Of a DNA stretch of 41,099 bases, positions 23,627 to 32,479 are shown piece by piece. The translations under genes were made by a program, and so were the position numbers. This stretch comes from UBA1227 sp045629305 (GTDB lineage Bacteria; Bacillota; Clostridia; Oscillospirales; Acutalibacteraceae). Below the pieces are notes generated by a model. That model did no database searches. It was not told the origin of the DNA and worked only from the letters and a program-made list of their open reading frames with translations. The stretch lies in the NCBI GenBank assembly GCA_045629305.1, contig JAZQQZ010000026.1, positions 1 to 41,099 of the forward strand. The letters are read 5' to 3'. Positions within the stretch are counted from its first letter, which is position 1; each line of letters starts with the position of its first letter.

Positions 23627-23797
23627 TTACTTTTTAGACTTCTTTGCAGCCTTAGCCATTTTCTTGCCTGCTCTATCATATGTTGCAGAACGACCTGTAT
23701 ACATAAATACAATTGCAAGTACTGCAAATACGATACATACCAACATGAGAATGATTGCGATAAGAGCAATAATTGCGAGACCAAGTGATGTAAACAT
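23627..23797 (-). CDS. Small single-pass membrane protein (56 residues)
   Basis: I do not recognise a family. The frame has 56 codons and is preceded by AAGGGGATTAGCCT. One long hydrophobic helix spans residues 5-33. A basic cytosolic tail follows, ending KMAKAAKKSKK, so the topology should be N-out, C-in. It is monocistronic, between hydA and a strong terminator on the same strand. It does not contain a double-glycine leader. A role as a small membrane regulator is possible but nothing in the sequence shows it. Confidence 0.65.
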   Translation of the reverse strand: MFTSLGLAIIALIAIILMLVCIVFAVLAIVFMYTGRSATYDRAGKKMAKAAKKSKK

Positions 23798-23903
23798 AGG
23801 CTAATCCCCTTTATAAAATAACTAGTTAAAGTAGATATTAAATGAAAATTATTAACAAATTATGAACAAATCCAATTTTTTTGCTAAAATTTTCGATTTT
23901 TTG

Positions 23904-25625
23904 TTATTTTGTCTCCCAAGAAGTGTACTCTGTATGCAAATATTCATGAGATACATGTGAAAGTGGCTTGAGGAGGAAGTTTTCATAGAGTTTCGCAACA
24001 TCAGTATTCTCATGTGAGAATCTGATCTTCGCATTCTTATCAAGGAAGTAAAGATTGTCAGCACGAACCTCTGCAAGTTCCTCGTTGAAGGCGATTGGCT
24101 GTCCGCCACCGCCTGAACATCCGCCTGGGCAAGCCATGATTTCAACGAAATCATACTCTACCTTGCCAGCGCGAACAGCTTCGATAAGCTTGCGTGCATT
24201 GCCAAGACCTGATGCAACTGCAGCTCGAACTTTGATACCGTTGATATCAATAGTTGCCTCTTTCCATCCGTCCATACCACGAACCTCTTTAAATGCATCT
24301 GCATCAGGGTTCTTACCTGTTACAAGATAATAAGCAGAACGAAGAGCTGCCTCCATTACGCCACCGGTTGCACCGAAGATTACACCTGCACCTGTTGCCT
24401 CACCAAATGGTGAATCGAATGGACTATCCTCAAGTGACTTGACATCAATACTGTCGGACTTGAACATTCTATCCATCTCTCTTGTTGTGAGAACAACGTC
24501 TACATCTTTAATGCCATTCTTCTGCATTACAGGGATGTCACATTCTGACTTCTTTGCAACGCAAGGCATAATAGATACAACAAAAATTCTTGATGGATCA
24601 ACATCAATTGTCTTAGCAAAGTAAGACTTAAGCAGTGCACCGAACATCTGGTGAGGTGACTTTGCTGTTGAAAGTTGTGAAAGCATATCAGGATACTGAG
24701 TCTTGATAAAGCGAATCCAACCTGGACAGCAAGATGTGAACATTGGGAACTTATACTCATCTTTATGAGTAAGTCTCTCAATAAATTCGCTTCCCTCTTC
24801 CATAATTGTAAGGTCTGCTGCAAAGTCTGTATCAAATACATAATCAACACCAAGTGCGCGGAAAGCGGCAGTCATCTTCTCGATAGTTGCTTCCTCTCTC
24901 TTGAGGCCGAGTGTCTCACCCCAAGCACCACGAACTGCAGGTGCGATCTGTACTACTGTTACGATATCCGGGTCAGCGATTGCCTCAAATACTTTGTCTG
25001 TATCATTTCTCTCATGGAGAGCACCTACTGGGCAGTGAGTGATGCACTGACCACAGAGTGAACAATCTGCTGAGCGGATGTTTTTGCCTTCTTTAACGCC
25101 TACCATTGTATGGGCGCCAGATCCAAGAAGATCCCATACTCCAAGTGACTGAACCTTGTCACAGAATGAGATACAACGCATACATTTGATGCACTTTGCG
25201 TTCTCACGGATAAGAGCAAATGTATTGTCCCACTTGTTCTCATCAGGGTTCTTCTCATAGACATCCTCTTTAGCAATCTGATCATTTGCGAACTCCTGGA
25301 GTGCGCAGTTTCCAGATCTTGGGCATGATGTACAATGGCAATCATGCTCTGAAAGAATGAGTTCCATATTAGTCTTGCGAGCAGCGCGAACCTTTGGTGT
25401 ATTGGTCTTTACGACCATACCCTCTGTAACAGGTGTCACGCATGATGCCGCAAGTCTATCTACGCCTTCAATTTCTACAAGGCATACACGGCATGCGCCG
25501 ATTTCGTTTATCTCTTTGAGGTAGCAGAGTGTTGGAATTTCAAAACCAGCCTGCTTTGCAGCCTCAAGTACTGTTGTACCCTCTGGTACAGAGACAGATT
25601 TTCCATTAATAGTTAAGTTTACCAT
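23904..25625 (-). CDS. hydA: [FeFe]-hydrogenase, multi-cluster cytosolic type
   Basis: This 573-residue enzyme makes or oxidises hydrogen. The N-terminal [2Fe-2S] domain uses Cys34, Cys45, Cys48 and Cys62. A His-ligated [4Fe-4S] site follows (His94-x3-Cys98-x2-Cys101-x5-Cys107). Two ferredoxin-type [4Fe-4S] clusters use CIKCMRCISFC and CSLCGQCITHCPVGAL. The H-cluster motifs are FTSCCPGWIRF, MPCVAKKSECD and MACPGGCSGGGGQP. There is no signal peptide. The ATG at 25625 overlaps the stop of the flavoprotein gene (ATGGTAA), so translation is coupled; a further in-frame ATG at 25652 lies within that gene and adds residues foreign to the family. The pairing with a GltD-like subunit matches the class called group A2 (glutamate-synthase-linked), from general knowledge. 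Confidence 0.94.
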   Translation of the reverse strand: MVNLTINGKSVSVPEGTTVLEAAKQAGFEIPTLCYLKEINEIGACRVCLVEIEGVDRLAASCVTPVTEGMVVKTNTPKVRAARKTNMELILSEHDCHCTSCPRSGNCALQEFANDQIAKEDVYEKNPDENKWDNTFALIRENAKCIKCMRCISFCDKVQSLGVWDLLGSGAHTMVGVKEGKNIRSADCSLCGQCITHCPVGALHERNDTDKVFEAIADPDIVTVVQIAPAVRGAWGETLGLKREEATIEKMTAAFRALGVDYVFDTDFAADLTIMEEGSEFIERLTHKDEYKFPMFTSCCPGWIRFIKTQYPDMLSQLSTAKSPHQMFGALLKSYFAKTIDVDPSRIFVVSIMPCVAKKSECDIPVMQKNGIKDVDVVLTTREMDRMFKSDSIDVKSLEDSPFDSPFGEATGAGVIFGATGGVMEAALRSAYYLVTGKNPDADAFKEVRGMDGWKEATIDINGIKVRAAVASGLGNARKLIEAVRAGKVEYDFVEIMACPGGCSGGGGQPIAFNEELAEVRADNLYFLDKNAKIRFSHENTDVAKLYENFLLKPLSHVSHEYLHTEYTSWETK

Positions 25626-27451
25626 TGCTCTTTCCTGCCTCCTTTGAAACAACCAAGTCCATAATAATCACACTGGAGACAACGAGATGCTTCCTGGCGA
25701 ACCTCTTCAAGGCTCATGCCGTTCTCAATGCCTTCGAAGTCATGCTTTCTAACGTTTGCTTCACGCTCTTGCATGTTAACACGACCGCAAGCCACGTGAT
25801 TGTCAAAGCGCTTCTTTGGATATTCAATATCCGCTGTGATCTTATGGTCATAGCCGAGATAATTATCAATGTTAGCAGCTGCAACCTTACCAGCTTCAAT
25901 TGCTCTAATAACTGTTGCTGGACCAGATACGCAGTCACCACCTACAAATACTCCATCAAGTTCCTCTACTGCGCATGATGACAATGCGTCAAATGTGCCA
26001 CGAGTTACCTTCATATCATTCTTCTCGAAGTATTCAAATTCAATTGCCTGACCGATAGCACCAACGATTATGTCGGCCTCTATTCTACGTTCTGGCTTGT
26101 TTGCTGCAACTGGACGAGGACGACCAGATTTATCTGTTGGTCCTATCATCTGTGGTTGTGTGATGAGGGCGACAGCGTTGCCGTTTGCATCTGTTTCGAT
26201 GCGAACTGGGGACTCAAGAGTAATAAGCTCACAGCCCTCTGCCATAGCGCCTTCAACTTCCTCTGGAAGTGCAGTCATATCATTCTGACGTCTTCTATAA
26301 ACGATTGTAGAACTCTCGGCGCCGAGGCGGAGAGCTGTTCTTGTAACATCCATTGCAACGTTGCCGCCACCGATGATTACAACTTTCTTACCTGTGAAAT
26401 CAGGATACTCCTCATCGCCGATTCCGCGTAGAAGTTCTACTGCGGACAATACGCCTTTGGCGTCCTCACCAGGGATACCAATTGTCTTGAACGTATGAGC
26501 ACCAATTGATACATAAACTGCATCATTGTTCTTCTTGATATCTTCGAATGTGATATCCTTACCAACTGATGTCTCAGTATGAACCTCAACCCCATTTGTA
26601 AGAATTGCATTTATATCATTGTCGAGTCTTTCACGTGGAAGTCTATAACTTGGAATTCCATATCTAAGCATTCCACCGAGCTTCTTTCTCTGCTCATAAA
26701 CCGTTACCTTATGACCCATAATTGAGAGATAGTAAGCAGCAGAAAGTCCGCTTGGGCCACCACCGATAATGGCAATCTTCTTACCAGTATTGTCCATAGG
26801 AGCAGGTACTGGAACGTTCTGTGTGTTATCAGCTGCGAAGCGCTTGATACCACGAATGTTGACTGCTGTATCAACAATATTTCTTCTACAGTTATGCTCA
26901 CATGGATGCTCGCAGATATATCCGCAAACTGTTGGGAAAGGATTGTCCTTCCTTATGAGTTTAATAGCATCATCATATCTTCCCTCTGCAACAAGTGCTG
27001 CATAACCAGGAATATCTACATGTGCTGGGCACTTTTCAACGCATGGAATTGCTGCATAAGTTGATGGGCATACACCCTTCTCAATATGTGCATCAAATTC
27101 ATCTTTGAACGTGTCGAGTGCCTTTAATATCATGCGACCTGCGCCGGCACCAATTTCACAGTCAGATGAATCTGCGATTGTCTGTGCAAGAAGTTTAAGA
27201 TCTGTTGTTACACGTGCATCAGCCTTGCCCTGCAGTACGTTTTCAAGGAGTTTCTCTGCTTGAGAAAGTCCTATACGGCAAGGTGAGCACTTACCACAAG
27301 ACTGTGCATGAGCCACTTTAATAAGAGCAATTAAAGTGTCTATCTGGCATGCACCAATTGGTGCGGCGCCAAGTCTTGTAGCGATTTCATTTTGAAGTTC
27401 GTCTAGAGTTTTCTGCTCTTTTGAAGCAGTAATAATATCCAGTCTGTTCAA
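25619..27451 (-). CDS. GltD-like NAD(P)H-binding FeS flavoprotein linked to hydrogenase
   Basis: This 610-residue fusion has three parts. Residues 1-110 resemble the C-terminal [4Fe-4S] domain of NuoF/HydB (Cys52, Cys55, Cys58, Cys98 in SCGKCSPCRIG...DCEIG). Residues 125-205 are the ferredoxin-like domain of GltD (CVEKCPAHVDIPGY, YICEHPCEHNCRR). From 225 on are two Rossmann folds of the glutamate-synthase beta-subunit type (IAIIGGGPSGLSAAYY for FAD, VVIIGGGNVAMD for NAD(P)H). A Cys-containing tail (CLQCDYYGLGCF) could hold another metal. It should pass electrons between pyridine nucleotide and HydA. There is no FMN-binding NuoF core. The start codon is TTG at 27451 after GGGAGGCG. It overlaps hydA by 7 bases. 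Confidence 0.88.
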   Translation of the reverse strand: MNRLDIITASKEQKTLDELQNEIATRLGAAPIGACQIDTLIALIKVAHAQSCGKCSPCRIGLSQAEKLLENVLQGKADARVTTDLKLLAQTIADSSDCEIGAGAGRMILKALDTFKDEFDAHIEKGVCPSTYAAIPCVEKCPAHVDIPGYAALVAEGRYDDAIKLIRKDNPFPTVCGYICEHPCEHNCRRNIVDTAVNIRGIKRFAADNTQNVPVPAPMDNTGKKIAIIGGGPSGLSAAYYLSIMGHKVTVYEQRKKLGGMLRYGIPSYRLPRERLDNDINAILTNGVEVHTETSVGKDITFEDIKKNNDAVYVSIGAHTFKTIGIPGEDAKGVLSAVELLRGIGDEEYPDFTGKKVVIIGGGNVAMDVTRTALRLGAESSTIVYRRRQNDMTALPEEVEGAMAEGCELITLESPVRIETDANGNAVALITQPQMIGPTDKSGRPRPVAANKPERRIEADIIVGAIGQAIEFEYFEKNDMKVTRGTFDALSSCAVEELDGVFVGGDCVSGPATVIRAIEAGKVAAANIDNYLGYDHKITADIEYPKKRFDNHVACGRVNMQEREANVRKHDFEGIENGMSLEEVRQEASRCLQCDYYGLGCFKGGRKEQW

Positions 27452-27547
27452 AATATTCGCCTCCCTTTTATTACCATTCTTATAGCTTATAAATTATAAC
27501 ATAACCCTATATAATATATAAAGGTAAAAAGTAGATTTTTACTCAAC

Positions 27548-27576
27548 TTGACTAAAAACTTTAATTAATTTAATAT
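27548..27576 (+). promoter_or_regulatory. Sigma-A-like promoter of the FHA-RodA-PBP operon
   Basis: TTGACT (27548-27553) and TAATAT (27571-27576) are spaced by 17 bases within an AT-rich divergent gap, 56 bases before the ATG at 27633. Confidence 0.6.
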
Positions 27577-27632
27577 TATTTTAACTTTAATATATTAAAT
27601 TACCTTTAAAATTTCTGACTGGAGGTGGAGTT

Positions 27633-28433
27633 ATGAACACGGCATTCATCGTTGGTTTCGGCCGATGGGTACTGCCAATTATTGCCTTTTATGTAATAGT
27701 TGGTTGCGGAATCTCACTTGTTCGAGGCAACAAGAAAACTGGCACAATCGGATATCTTATTAACTCCGCCAACGGAGATAGAATCCCGCTCACAAGCTAT
27801 GAGACCTCTATTGGTCGAAGTAACGCGTGCGACATCGTGTTGTCGTACAACACCGTGTCAAGATTTCACGCGGTAATTGCCAAGAGAGGCGGTAAATGGT
27901 ACATTTTCGACACTAACTCCAAGACGGGAACATTCGTCAGTGGTGAGAAAATTGATGATGTAAATCTTACTCCTCATGAACTTATGAACGGTGACGCAAT
28001 CATCTTCGGCAATGCTCTCTTTACATTCCTTGATCACCTGCCGAAGAGTGCAGAACCGATGCCTGAAGAGAAAGAAAATCCAAATCTTTTCTTCGGCGAC
28101 AACAAGTGGAACACCGGTGAAATTTTCATACCTTCTCAGATAAAGAGAGGTTGCAAGATAGAGAACTGTATCACGAAAGATACAATCAGCATTGATCAAA
28201 GCGCATCGGTTCTCATAGGCCGAGGCAACGAGGCCGATATAAGAATCGCCTCACCGGCCGTATCTAGAAATCACGCGCTTCTATCGCGTGTCGAAGATGG
28301 CTGGATTATAGAAGACCTTGAGTCCAATGCCGGAACGCTTCTAAATGGCGTTCCAGTCACCGAATGCACACCAATTGGTGACGGTGACATAATTGAAATC
28401 TGTGGCTTCACACTTAAATTTGTAGAGGACTAA
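27633..28433 (+). CDS. Membrane-anchored protein with two FHA domains
   Basis: This 266-residue protein has one N-terminal membrane helix (about 12-30) and two forkhead-associated domains that bind phosphothreonine. The first is near 50-125 (TSIGRSNACDIVL, VSRFHAVI, NSKTGTFVSG). The second is near 185-262 (LIGRGNEADIRI, VSRNHALL, SNAGTLLNG). Both keep the Gly-Arg, Ser-x-x-His and Asn residues used in phosphopeptide binding. It heads a FHA-RodA/FtsW-PBP operon like those of Actinobacteria and some Clostridia, where FHA proteins connect Ser/Thr kinase signalling to cell-wall growth. No such kinase lies in the window. The ATG follows GGAGGTGGAGTT. Confidence 0.9.
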   Translation: MNTAFIVGFGRWVLPIIAFYVIVGCGISLVRGNKKTGTIGYLINSANGDRIPLTSYETSIGRSNACDIVLSYNTVSRFHAVIAKRGGKWYIFDTNSKTGTFVSGEKIDDVNLTPHELMNGDAIIFGNALFTFLDHLPKSAEPMPEEKENPNLFFGDNKWNTGEIFIPSQIKRGCKIENCITKDTISIDQSASVLIGRGNEADIRIASPAVSRNHALLSRVEDGWIIEDLESNAGTLLNGVPVTECTPIGDGDIIEICGFTLKFVED

Positions 28434-28465
28434 TTTGCCCTAAAATCATAGAAAGGAGGATGACA

Positions 28466-29689
28466 ATGAACGGTCCAAAATGGATGCCGACTATGGTACT
28501 CATCTCGCTCTTCCAAGCGATTACATTTTTCCAGATCATATTAGAACCAGATGGCACATTTAATAAAATGGCTGCATTCGTATTCTTGGCTTTTCTTATC
28601 ATTGAATGGGCCTGGTCAATCACCTCAACCATCCTCCTAAAGAAGTCCTCGCTCGCAATTGATTGCATAGCATTCTTCCTTACAGGTATAAGCCTTGTAA
28701 TCACAGGAAGTGGTGAAAGCAGTTCCCAACTTCTTAAGCAATTTATTGCAGTTGTACTTGGAGTTGCGTCTTATATTGCACTTCTCTATATAATTGCAAA
28801 TGTTGAAAGAGCCGAGAAATTCCGCGTAGCTATGGCTGTTGCGGCCATTGTGCTCCTCGTGCTCACCCTCCTTCTTGCACGCAACAAGAACGGTGCCTAT
28901 AACTGGATTGTAATCGGTGGAATTTCAATTCAGGCATCCGAACTTGTAAAAGTTGCCTTCATTTTCGTAGGTGCAGCAACACTCGAAAAGATTCAGTCGA
29001 CGAGAAGTCTTACAACTTACATCATCTTCTCTGTCATATGTATTCTTCTTCTCTTCCTTATGAGAGATCTCGGTACTGCACTTATATTCTTCTTCACATT
29101 CATCGTGCTTGCATTCATGCGTTCAGGTGATATTCGTACAATCATCTTCCTTGCAATGGGAGCGGCGATGCTCGCAGGACTTGTTGTTCTAATTCGTTCC
29201 GACTATGTAATGTCGCGATTTGCCGCTTATAGACATATCTGGGACTATGTTGACTCTAAGGGTTACCAGCAGACACGTGTTCTCACATATGCAGTCAGTG
29301 GTGGACTCCTCGGTCTCGGAATTGGTAACGGTCATCTTCGAGATATTTTCGCAGCTAAAGAAGACCTTGTCTTCGGTGTTCTCTGCGAAGAATGGGGTAT
29401 GCTCATTGCATTCCTCGTTGCATCATCATTTATATTTATTTTCATCCACAGCATTCGCTGTGCGAAAGGCGCTCGCAGTGCCTTCTACTCAATCGCGAGT
29501 TGCGCCGCCGGAGGACTATTCCTCTTCCAGGCAGCTCTTAATATATTCGGTGTCACAGATTTTCTACCGCTGACCGGCGTCACTTTGCCGTTCATCAGCC
29601 GTGGTGGTTCCAGCGCGATTTCGTGTTGGGCGCTCCTCGCCTTTATCAAGGCCGCTGACAACCGAACATGGGCGGGAGGTAAGAAATGA
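28466..29689 (+). CDS. RodA/FtsW/SpoVE family peptidoglycan glycosyltransferase
   Basis: This 407-residue SEDS protein has about ten to twelve membrane helices. Conserved family stretches are NKNGAYNWIVIGGISIQASELVKVAFI (catalytic-site region) and the distal TGVTLPFISRGGSSAIS. SEDS proteins polymerise lipid II into glycan strands together with a class B PBP, which is encoded next door. Which process it serves (length growth, division or sporulation) cannot be told. I choose the ATG at 28466, six bases after AAAGGAGG; the ATG at 28460 touches that site. The stop overlaps the PBP start (ATGA). Confidence 0.93.
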   Translation: MNGPKWMPTMVLISLFQAITFFQIILEPDGTFNKMAAFVFLAFLIIEWAWSITSTILLKKSSLAIDCIAFFLTGISLVITGSGESSSQLLKQFIAVVLGVASYIALLYIIANVERAEKFRVAMAVAAIVLLVLTLLLARNKNGAYNWIVIGGISIQASELVKVAFIFVGAATLEKIQSTRSLTTYIIFSVICILLLFLMRDLGTALIFFFTFIVLAFMRSGDIRTIIFLAMGAAMLAGLVVLIRSDYVMSRFAAYRHIWDYVDSKGYQQTRVLTYAVSGGLLGLGIGNGHLRDIFAAKEDLVFGVLCEEWGMLIAFLVASSFIFIFIHSIRCAKGARSAFYSIASCAAGGLFLFQAALNIFGVTDFLPLTGVTLPFISRGGSSAISCWALLAFIKAADNRTWAGGKK

Positions 29690-31050
29690 ACAGGATAAAT
29701 AAACGTACTTACCTCATGTATATCTTCGCTGCCCTCTTCCTTGCCGGACTTGTAATTCTCTTCCTCACGATGCAGATAAACTCCGGCAAATGGGTAGTAA
29801 AATCTTATAATCAACATCTCTATGCCAAGGGCGAGATTCTGACCGCCGGTAAGATCACCGACAGACGTGGTACAGTCCTCGCGGAAACGGTCAATGGAGA
29901 ACGTAAATTCAATAATAACAAAGCGACCCGTGAGGCCACACTCCACGTTGTCGGCGACACCGGCGGATTCATATCAACCGGTATCCACTCCTCGATGAAG
30001 TCCAACCTCACAGGATACAGTCTTCTAAACGGTGTCTACAATCTAAAGAAAAGTGGCACCGGAAACGATGTGGAACTCACAATCGATTCCCGTCTCTGTG
30101 TTGATGCTATGAAAGCCATGGGCAACAACAAAGGTACAGTCGGCGTATACAACTATGAGACTGGTGAAATCCTCTGTGCAACCTCTCTTCCGACCTATGA
30201 TGTCTATAACAAGCCAGATGACATTATGACGGATACAACAGGAAAGTATGAGGGAATATATATGAACCGCTTCTTCAGCGGTCTCTATACGCCAGGTTCA
30301 ACTTTCAAGATTGTCACAAGTTGCTGTGCGCTTGAGCATATCGAAGATATCGAGAAACGAACATTCAAATGTAACGGTGCATATACAAGTTCCACCGGTG
30401 GAAAAGTAAATTGTACTGGCCACCATGGCACACTCGATTTCAAGAGCGCTCTCGCTCACTCATGTAACTCCGCTTTTGCTGCTATCGCTGTCGAGCTTGG
30501 CAACGATGCTATTATGGAGACCGCACTTGAATGCGGATTTAATAAAGCGGTTACAGTTGACAATTTCAGATGTGCTAAGAGTTCAATCAATGTATATAAG
30601 GCATATACCCTCGACCGTGCATGGGCAGGTATCGGCCAATATACAACACTTGTAAATCCGTGCCACGAGATTACACTTCTCGGCGCCATTGCCAACCGTA
30701 CCGGTGTCACACCGGAGCCAACCCTTATAAAGGGTAAGCGCGTTGGCTCCATTACATACATGGATGCCGCCGAGGCAAAGAAACTTAACAGCATGCTTCG
30801 CAACAACGTTACAAGTTATTATAAGGACAGCAAATTCCCTAACCTTCAAATGTGCGGTAAGACCGGCACAGCTGAAGTAGCAGATAAAGAACCACATGCG
30901 TGGTTCGTTGGCTACTCCCAGCGCTCCGATCTCCCGCTCGCCATTGTTGTAGTAGTTGAAAACGGCGGTTCCGGCCCTAAAGTGGCGATCCCAATCGCCA
31001 ACAAGGTGATGCAGAAAGCCCTTGAATATTACGGCAACAACAATAAATAG
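29686..31050 (+). CDS. Class B penicillin-binding protein (PbpA-like transpeptidase)
   Basis: This 454-residue membrane-anchored transpeptidase cross-links peptidoglycan. One signal-anchor helix spans about 9-29. The pedestal region follows, with GKITDRRGTVLAET (residues 55-68). The transpeptidase motifs are Ser205-T-F-K208, Ser259-C-Asn261 and Lys392-T-G-T. It lacks the large N-terminal dimerisation domain and PASTA repeats, which fits the short PbpA type found with FHA and RodA genes. It is the partner of the SEDS protein, and its ATG overlaps that gene's stop by four bases. The Shine-Dalgarno GGGAGG lies inside the upstream gene. A strong terminator follows. Confidence 0.94.
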   Translation: MNRINKRTYLMYIFAALFLAGLVILFLTMQINSGKWVVKSYNQHLYAKGEILTAGKITDRRGTVLAETVNGERKFNNNKATREATLHVVGDTGGFISTGIHSSMKSNLTGYSLLNGVYNLKKSGTGNDVELTIDSRLCVDAMKAMGNNKGTVGVYNYETGEILCATSLPTYDVYNKPDDIMTDTTGKYEGIYMNRFFSGLYTPGSTFKIVTSCCALEHIEDIEKRTFKCNGAYTSSTGGKVNCTGHHGTLDFKSALAHSCNSAFAAIAVELGNDAIMETALECGFNKAVTVDNFRCAKSSINVYKAYTLDRAWAGIGQYTTLVNPCHEITLLGAIANRTGVTPEPTLIKGKRVGSITYMDAAEAKKLNSMLRNNVTSYYKDSKFPNLQMCGKTGTAEVADKEPHAWFVGYSQRSDLPLAIVVVVENGGSGPKVAIPIANKVMQKALEYYGNNNK

Positions 31051-31058
31051 ACAAAATA

Positions 31059-31090
31059 AAAAACTCCCTGGATTACTCCAGGGAGTTTTT
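31059..31090. terminator. Bidirectional intrinsic terminator
   Basis: AAAAACTCCCTGGA (31059-31072) pairs with TCCAGGGAGTTTTT (31077-31090). It separates the PBP gene from the end of the convergent ribosomal operon and can end both. Confidence 0.93.
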
Positions 31091-31121
31091 ATTTATCTAT
31101 TACTGTATTATAAGACTTCCC

Positions 31122-31463
31122 TTATACGAGCTCGATGATGCACATCTCTGCTGCATCACCACGACGTGGACCTGTCTTAATAATACGGCAGTAACCGCCG
31201 TTTACGTCCTTATACTTAGGACCAATTTCATCAAAGAGCTTCTTTACTACGTCTTCCTTTGTTACGTAAGCCATAGCCTGTCTCTTTGCTGCAAGTGAAT
31301 CGTTCTTTGCAAGAGTAATCATCTTCTCTGTCATTGAACGAACTTCTTTTGCACGGGTAACGGTGGTCTCAAGTCTGCCATTTTCGAGCAAATATGTAAC
31401 CATACCGCGAAGCATTGCATTACGATGGTCGCTTGCTCTACCAAGTTTTCTTGTTCCTGGCAT
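31122..31463 (-). CDS. rplQ: 50S ribosomal protein L17
   Basis: This 113-residue protein has the standard L17 start (PGTRKLGRASDHRNAMLRGM) and end (GDAAEMCIIEL). It binds 23S rRNA near the polypeptide exit side. It is the last gene of the alpha operon, 18 bases after rpoA, followed by the shared terminator. Normal bacterial length, no oddity seen. Confidence 0.98.
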   Translation of the reverse strand: MPGTRKLGRASDHRNAMLRGMVTYLLENGRLETTVTRAKEVRSMTEKMITLAKNDSLAAKRQAMAYVTKEDVVKKLFDEIGPKYKDVNGGYCRIIKTGPRRGDAAEMCIIELV

Positions 31464-31481
31464 ATTAAAACACTCCTTCCG

Positions 31482-32429
31482 TTAATCTTCTTCGTCGTTA
31501 CGAAGAGTGAATCCGAGAGAATCAAGCTTTGCAACTACTTCGTCAAGAGACTTCTTGCCGAGGTTACGAACCTTCATCATATCGTCTTCAGACTTGTTTG
31601 TAAGGTCTTCTACTGTATTAATGCCTGCACGCTTCAAGCAATTGAATGAACGAACAGACAAATCAAGTTCTTCAATGGTCATCTCGAGGACTTTCTCTCT
31701 TGAGTTGTCGTCCTTCTCAACGAGAACATCCTGCATGTCTGGGTTGTCAGACAAATCTATGAATAACTTGAGGTGATCGTTGAGGATCTTGGCACCAAGT
31801 GATGCTGCTTCCTTAGCGGAAATAGTACCATTTGTCCATACTTCGAGTGTGAGCTTATCAAAGTCGATACGCTGACCAACACGAGTATTCTCAACAGTAT
31901 AATTAACCTTCAAAACAGGTGTATAAATTGAATCGATAGCAATTACACCGATTGGAGGATCAAGTTCCTGCTTATTTCTTTCAGCAGATACATAACCTCT
32001 ACCGATGTCAGCAGTAAGTTCCATAGAGAGCTTACCGTTCTTATCGAGTGATGCAATATGAAGATCTGGATTTAAAATCTCAACTTCTGAATCGCCCTTG
32101 ATGTCACCAGCAGTAACCTCGCCTTCGCCAGAAGCCTCGATATAAAGAGTCTTTGGACCTTCACCGTTTATCTTAAGAATAACGCTCTTTAAGTTAAGAA
32201 CAATCTCAGTAACGTCTTCTTTAACGCCTTTGACTGTTGTGAACTCATGGAGAACGCCATCAATCTTAACGGATGTTATGGCATAACCTGGGAGAGATGA
32301 AAGAAGTACACGACGGAGGCCATTACCTACTGTTGTACCAAATCCTCTCTCAAGTGGTTCAAGAGTGAACTTACCATAAGTTTCGCCTAAATCGACACAT
32401 TCGATCTTTGGCTTTTCGATACTAATCAT
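31482..32429 (-). CDS. rpoA: RNA polymerase subunit alpha
   Basis: This 315-residue protein has both domains of alpha. The N-terminal domain contains LEPLERGFGTTVGNGLRRVLLSSLPG, which drives dimerisation and beta/beta' assembly. The C-terminal domain (from about 240) contains LDLSVRSFNCLKRAGINTVEDL and VRNLGKKSLDEV, which contact UP-elements and activators. It is located between rpsD and rplQ as in most Firmicutes. It is the core partner of the sigma factor at 20372. Confidence 0.98.
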   Translation of the reverse strand: MISIEKPKIECVDLGETYGKFTLEPLERGFGTTVGNGLRRVLLSSLPGYAITSVKIDGVLHEFTTVKGVKEDVTEIVLNLKSVILKINGEGPKTLYIEASGEGEVTAGDIKGDSEVEILNPDLHIASLDKNGKLSMELTADIGRGYVSAERNKQELDPPIGVIAIDSIYTPVLKVNYTVENTRVGQRIDFDKLTLEVWTNGTISAKEAASLGAKILNDHLKLFIDLSDNPDMQDVLVEKDDNSREKVLEMTIEELDLSVRSFNCLKRAGINTVEDLTNKSEDDMMKVRNLGKKSLDEVVAKLDSLGFTLRNDEED

Positions 32430-32479
32430 TCAAAAACCCTCCTTAGAATATTAATAATGCGCTGATAAATTATGCGGCA

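Noticed and set aside
23797..23903. AT-rich gap between hydA and the small membrane gene
   Set aside because: A weak hairpin-like AT stretch is visible, but pairing is too poor to call a terminator.
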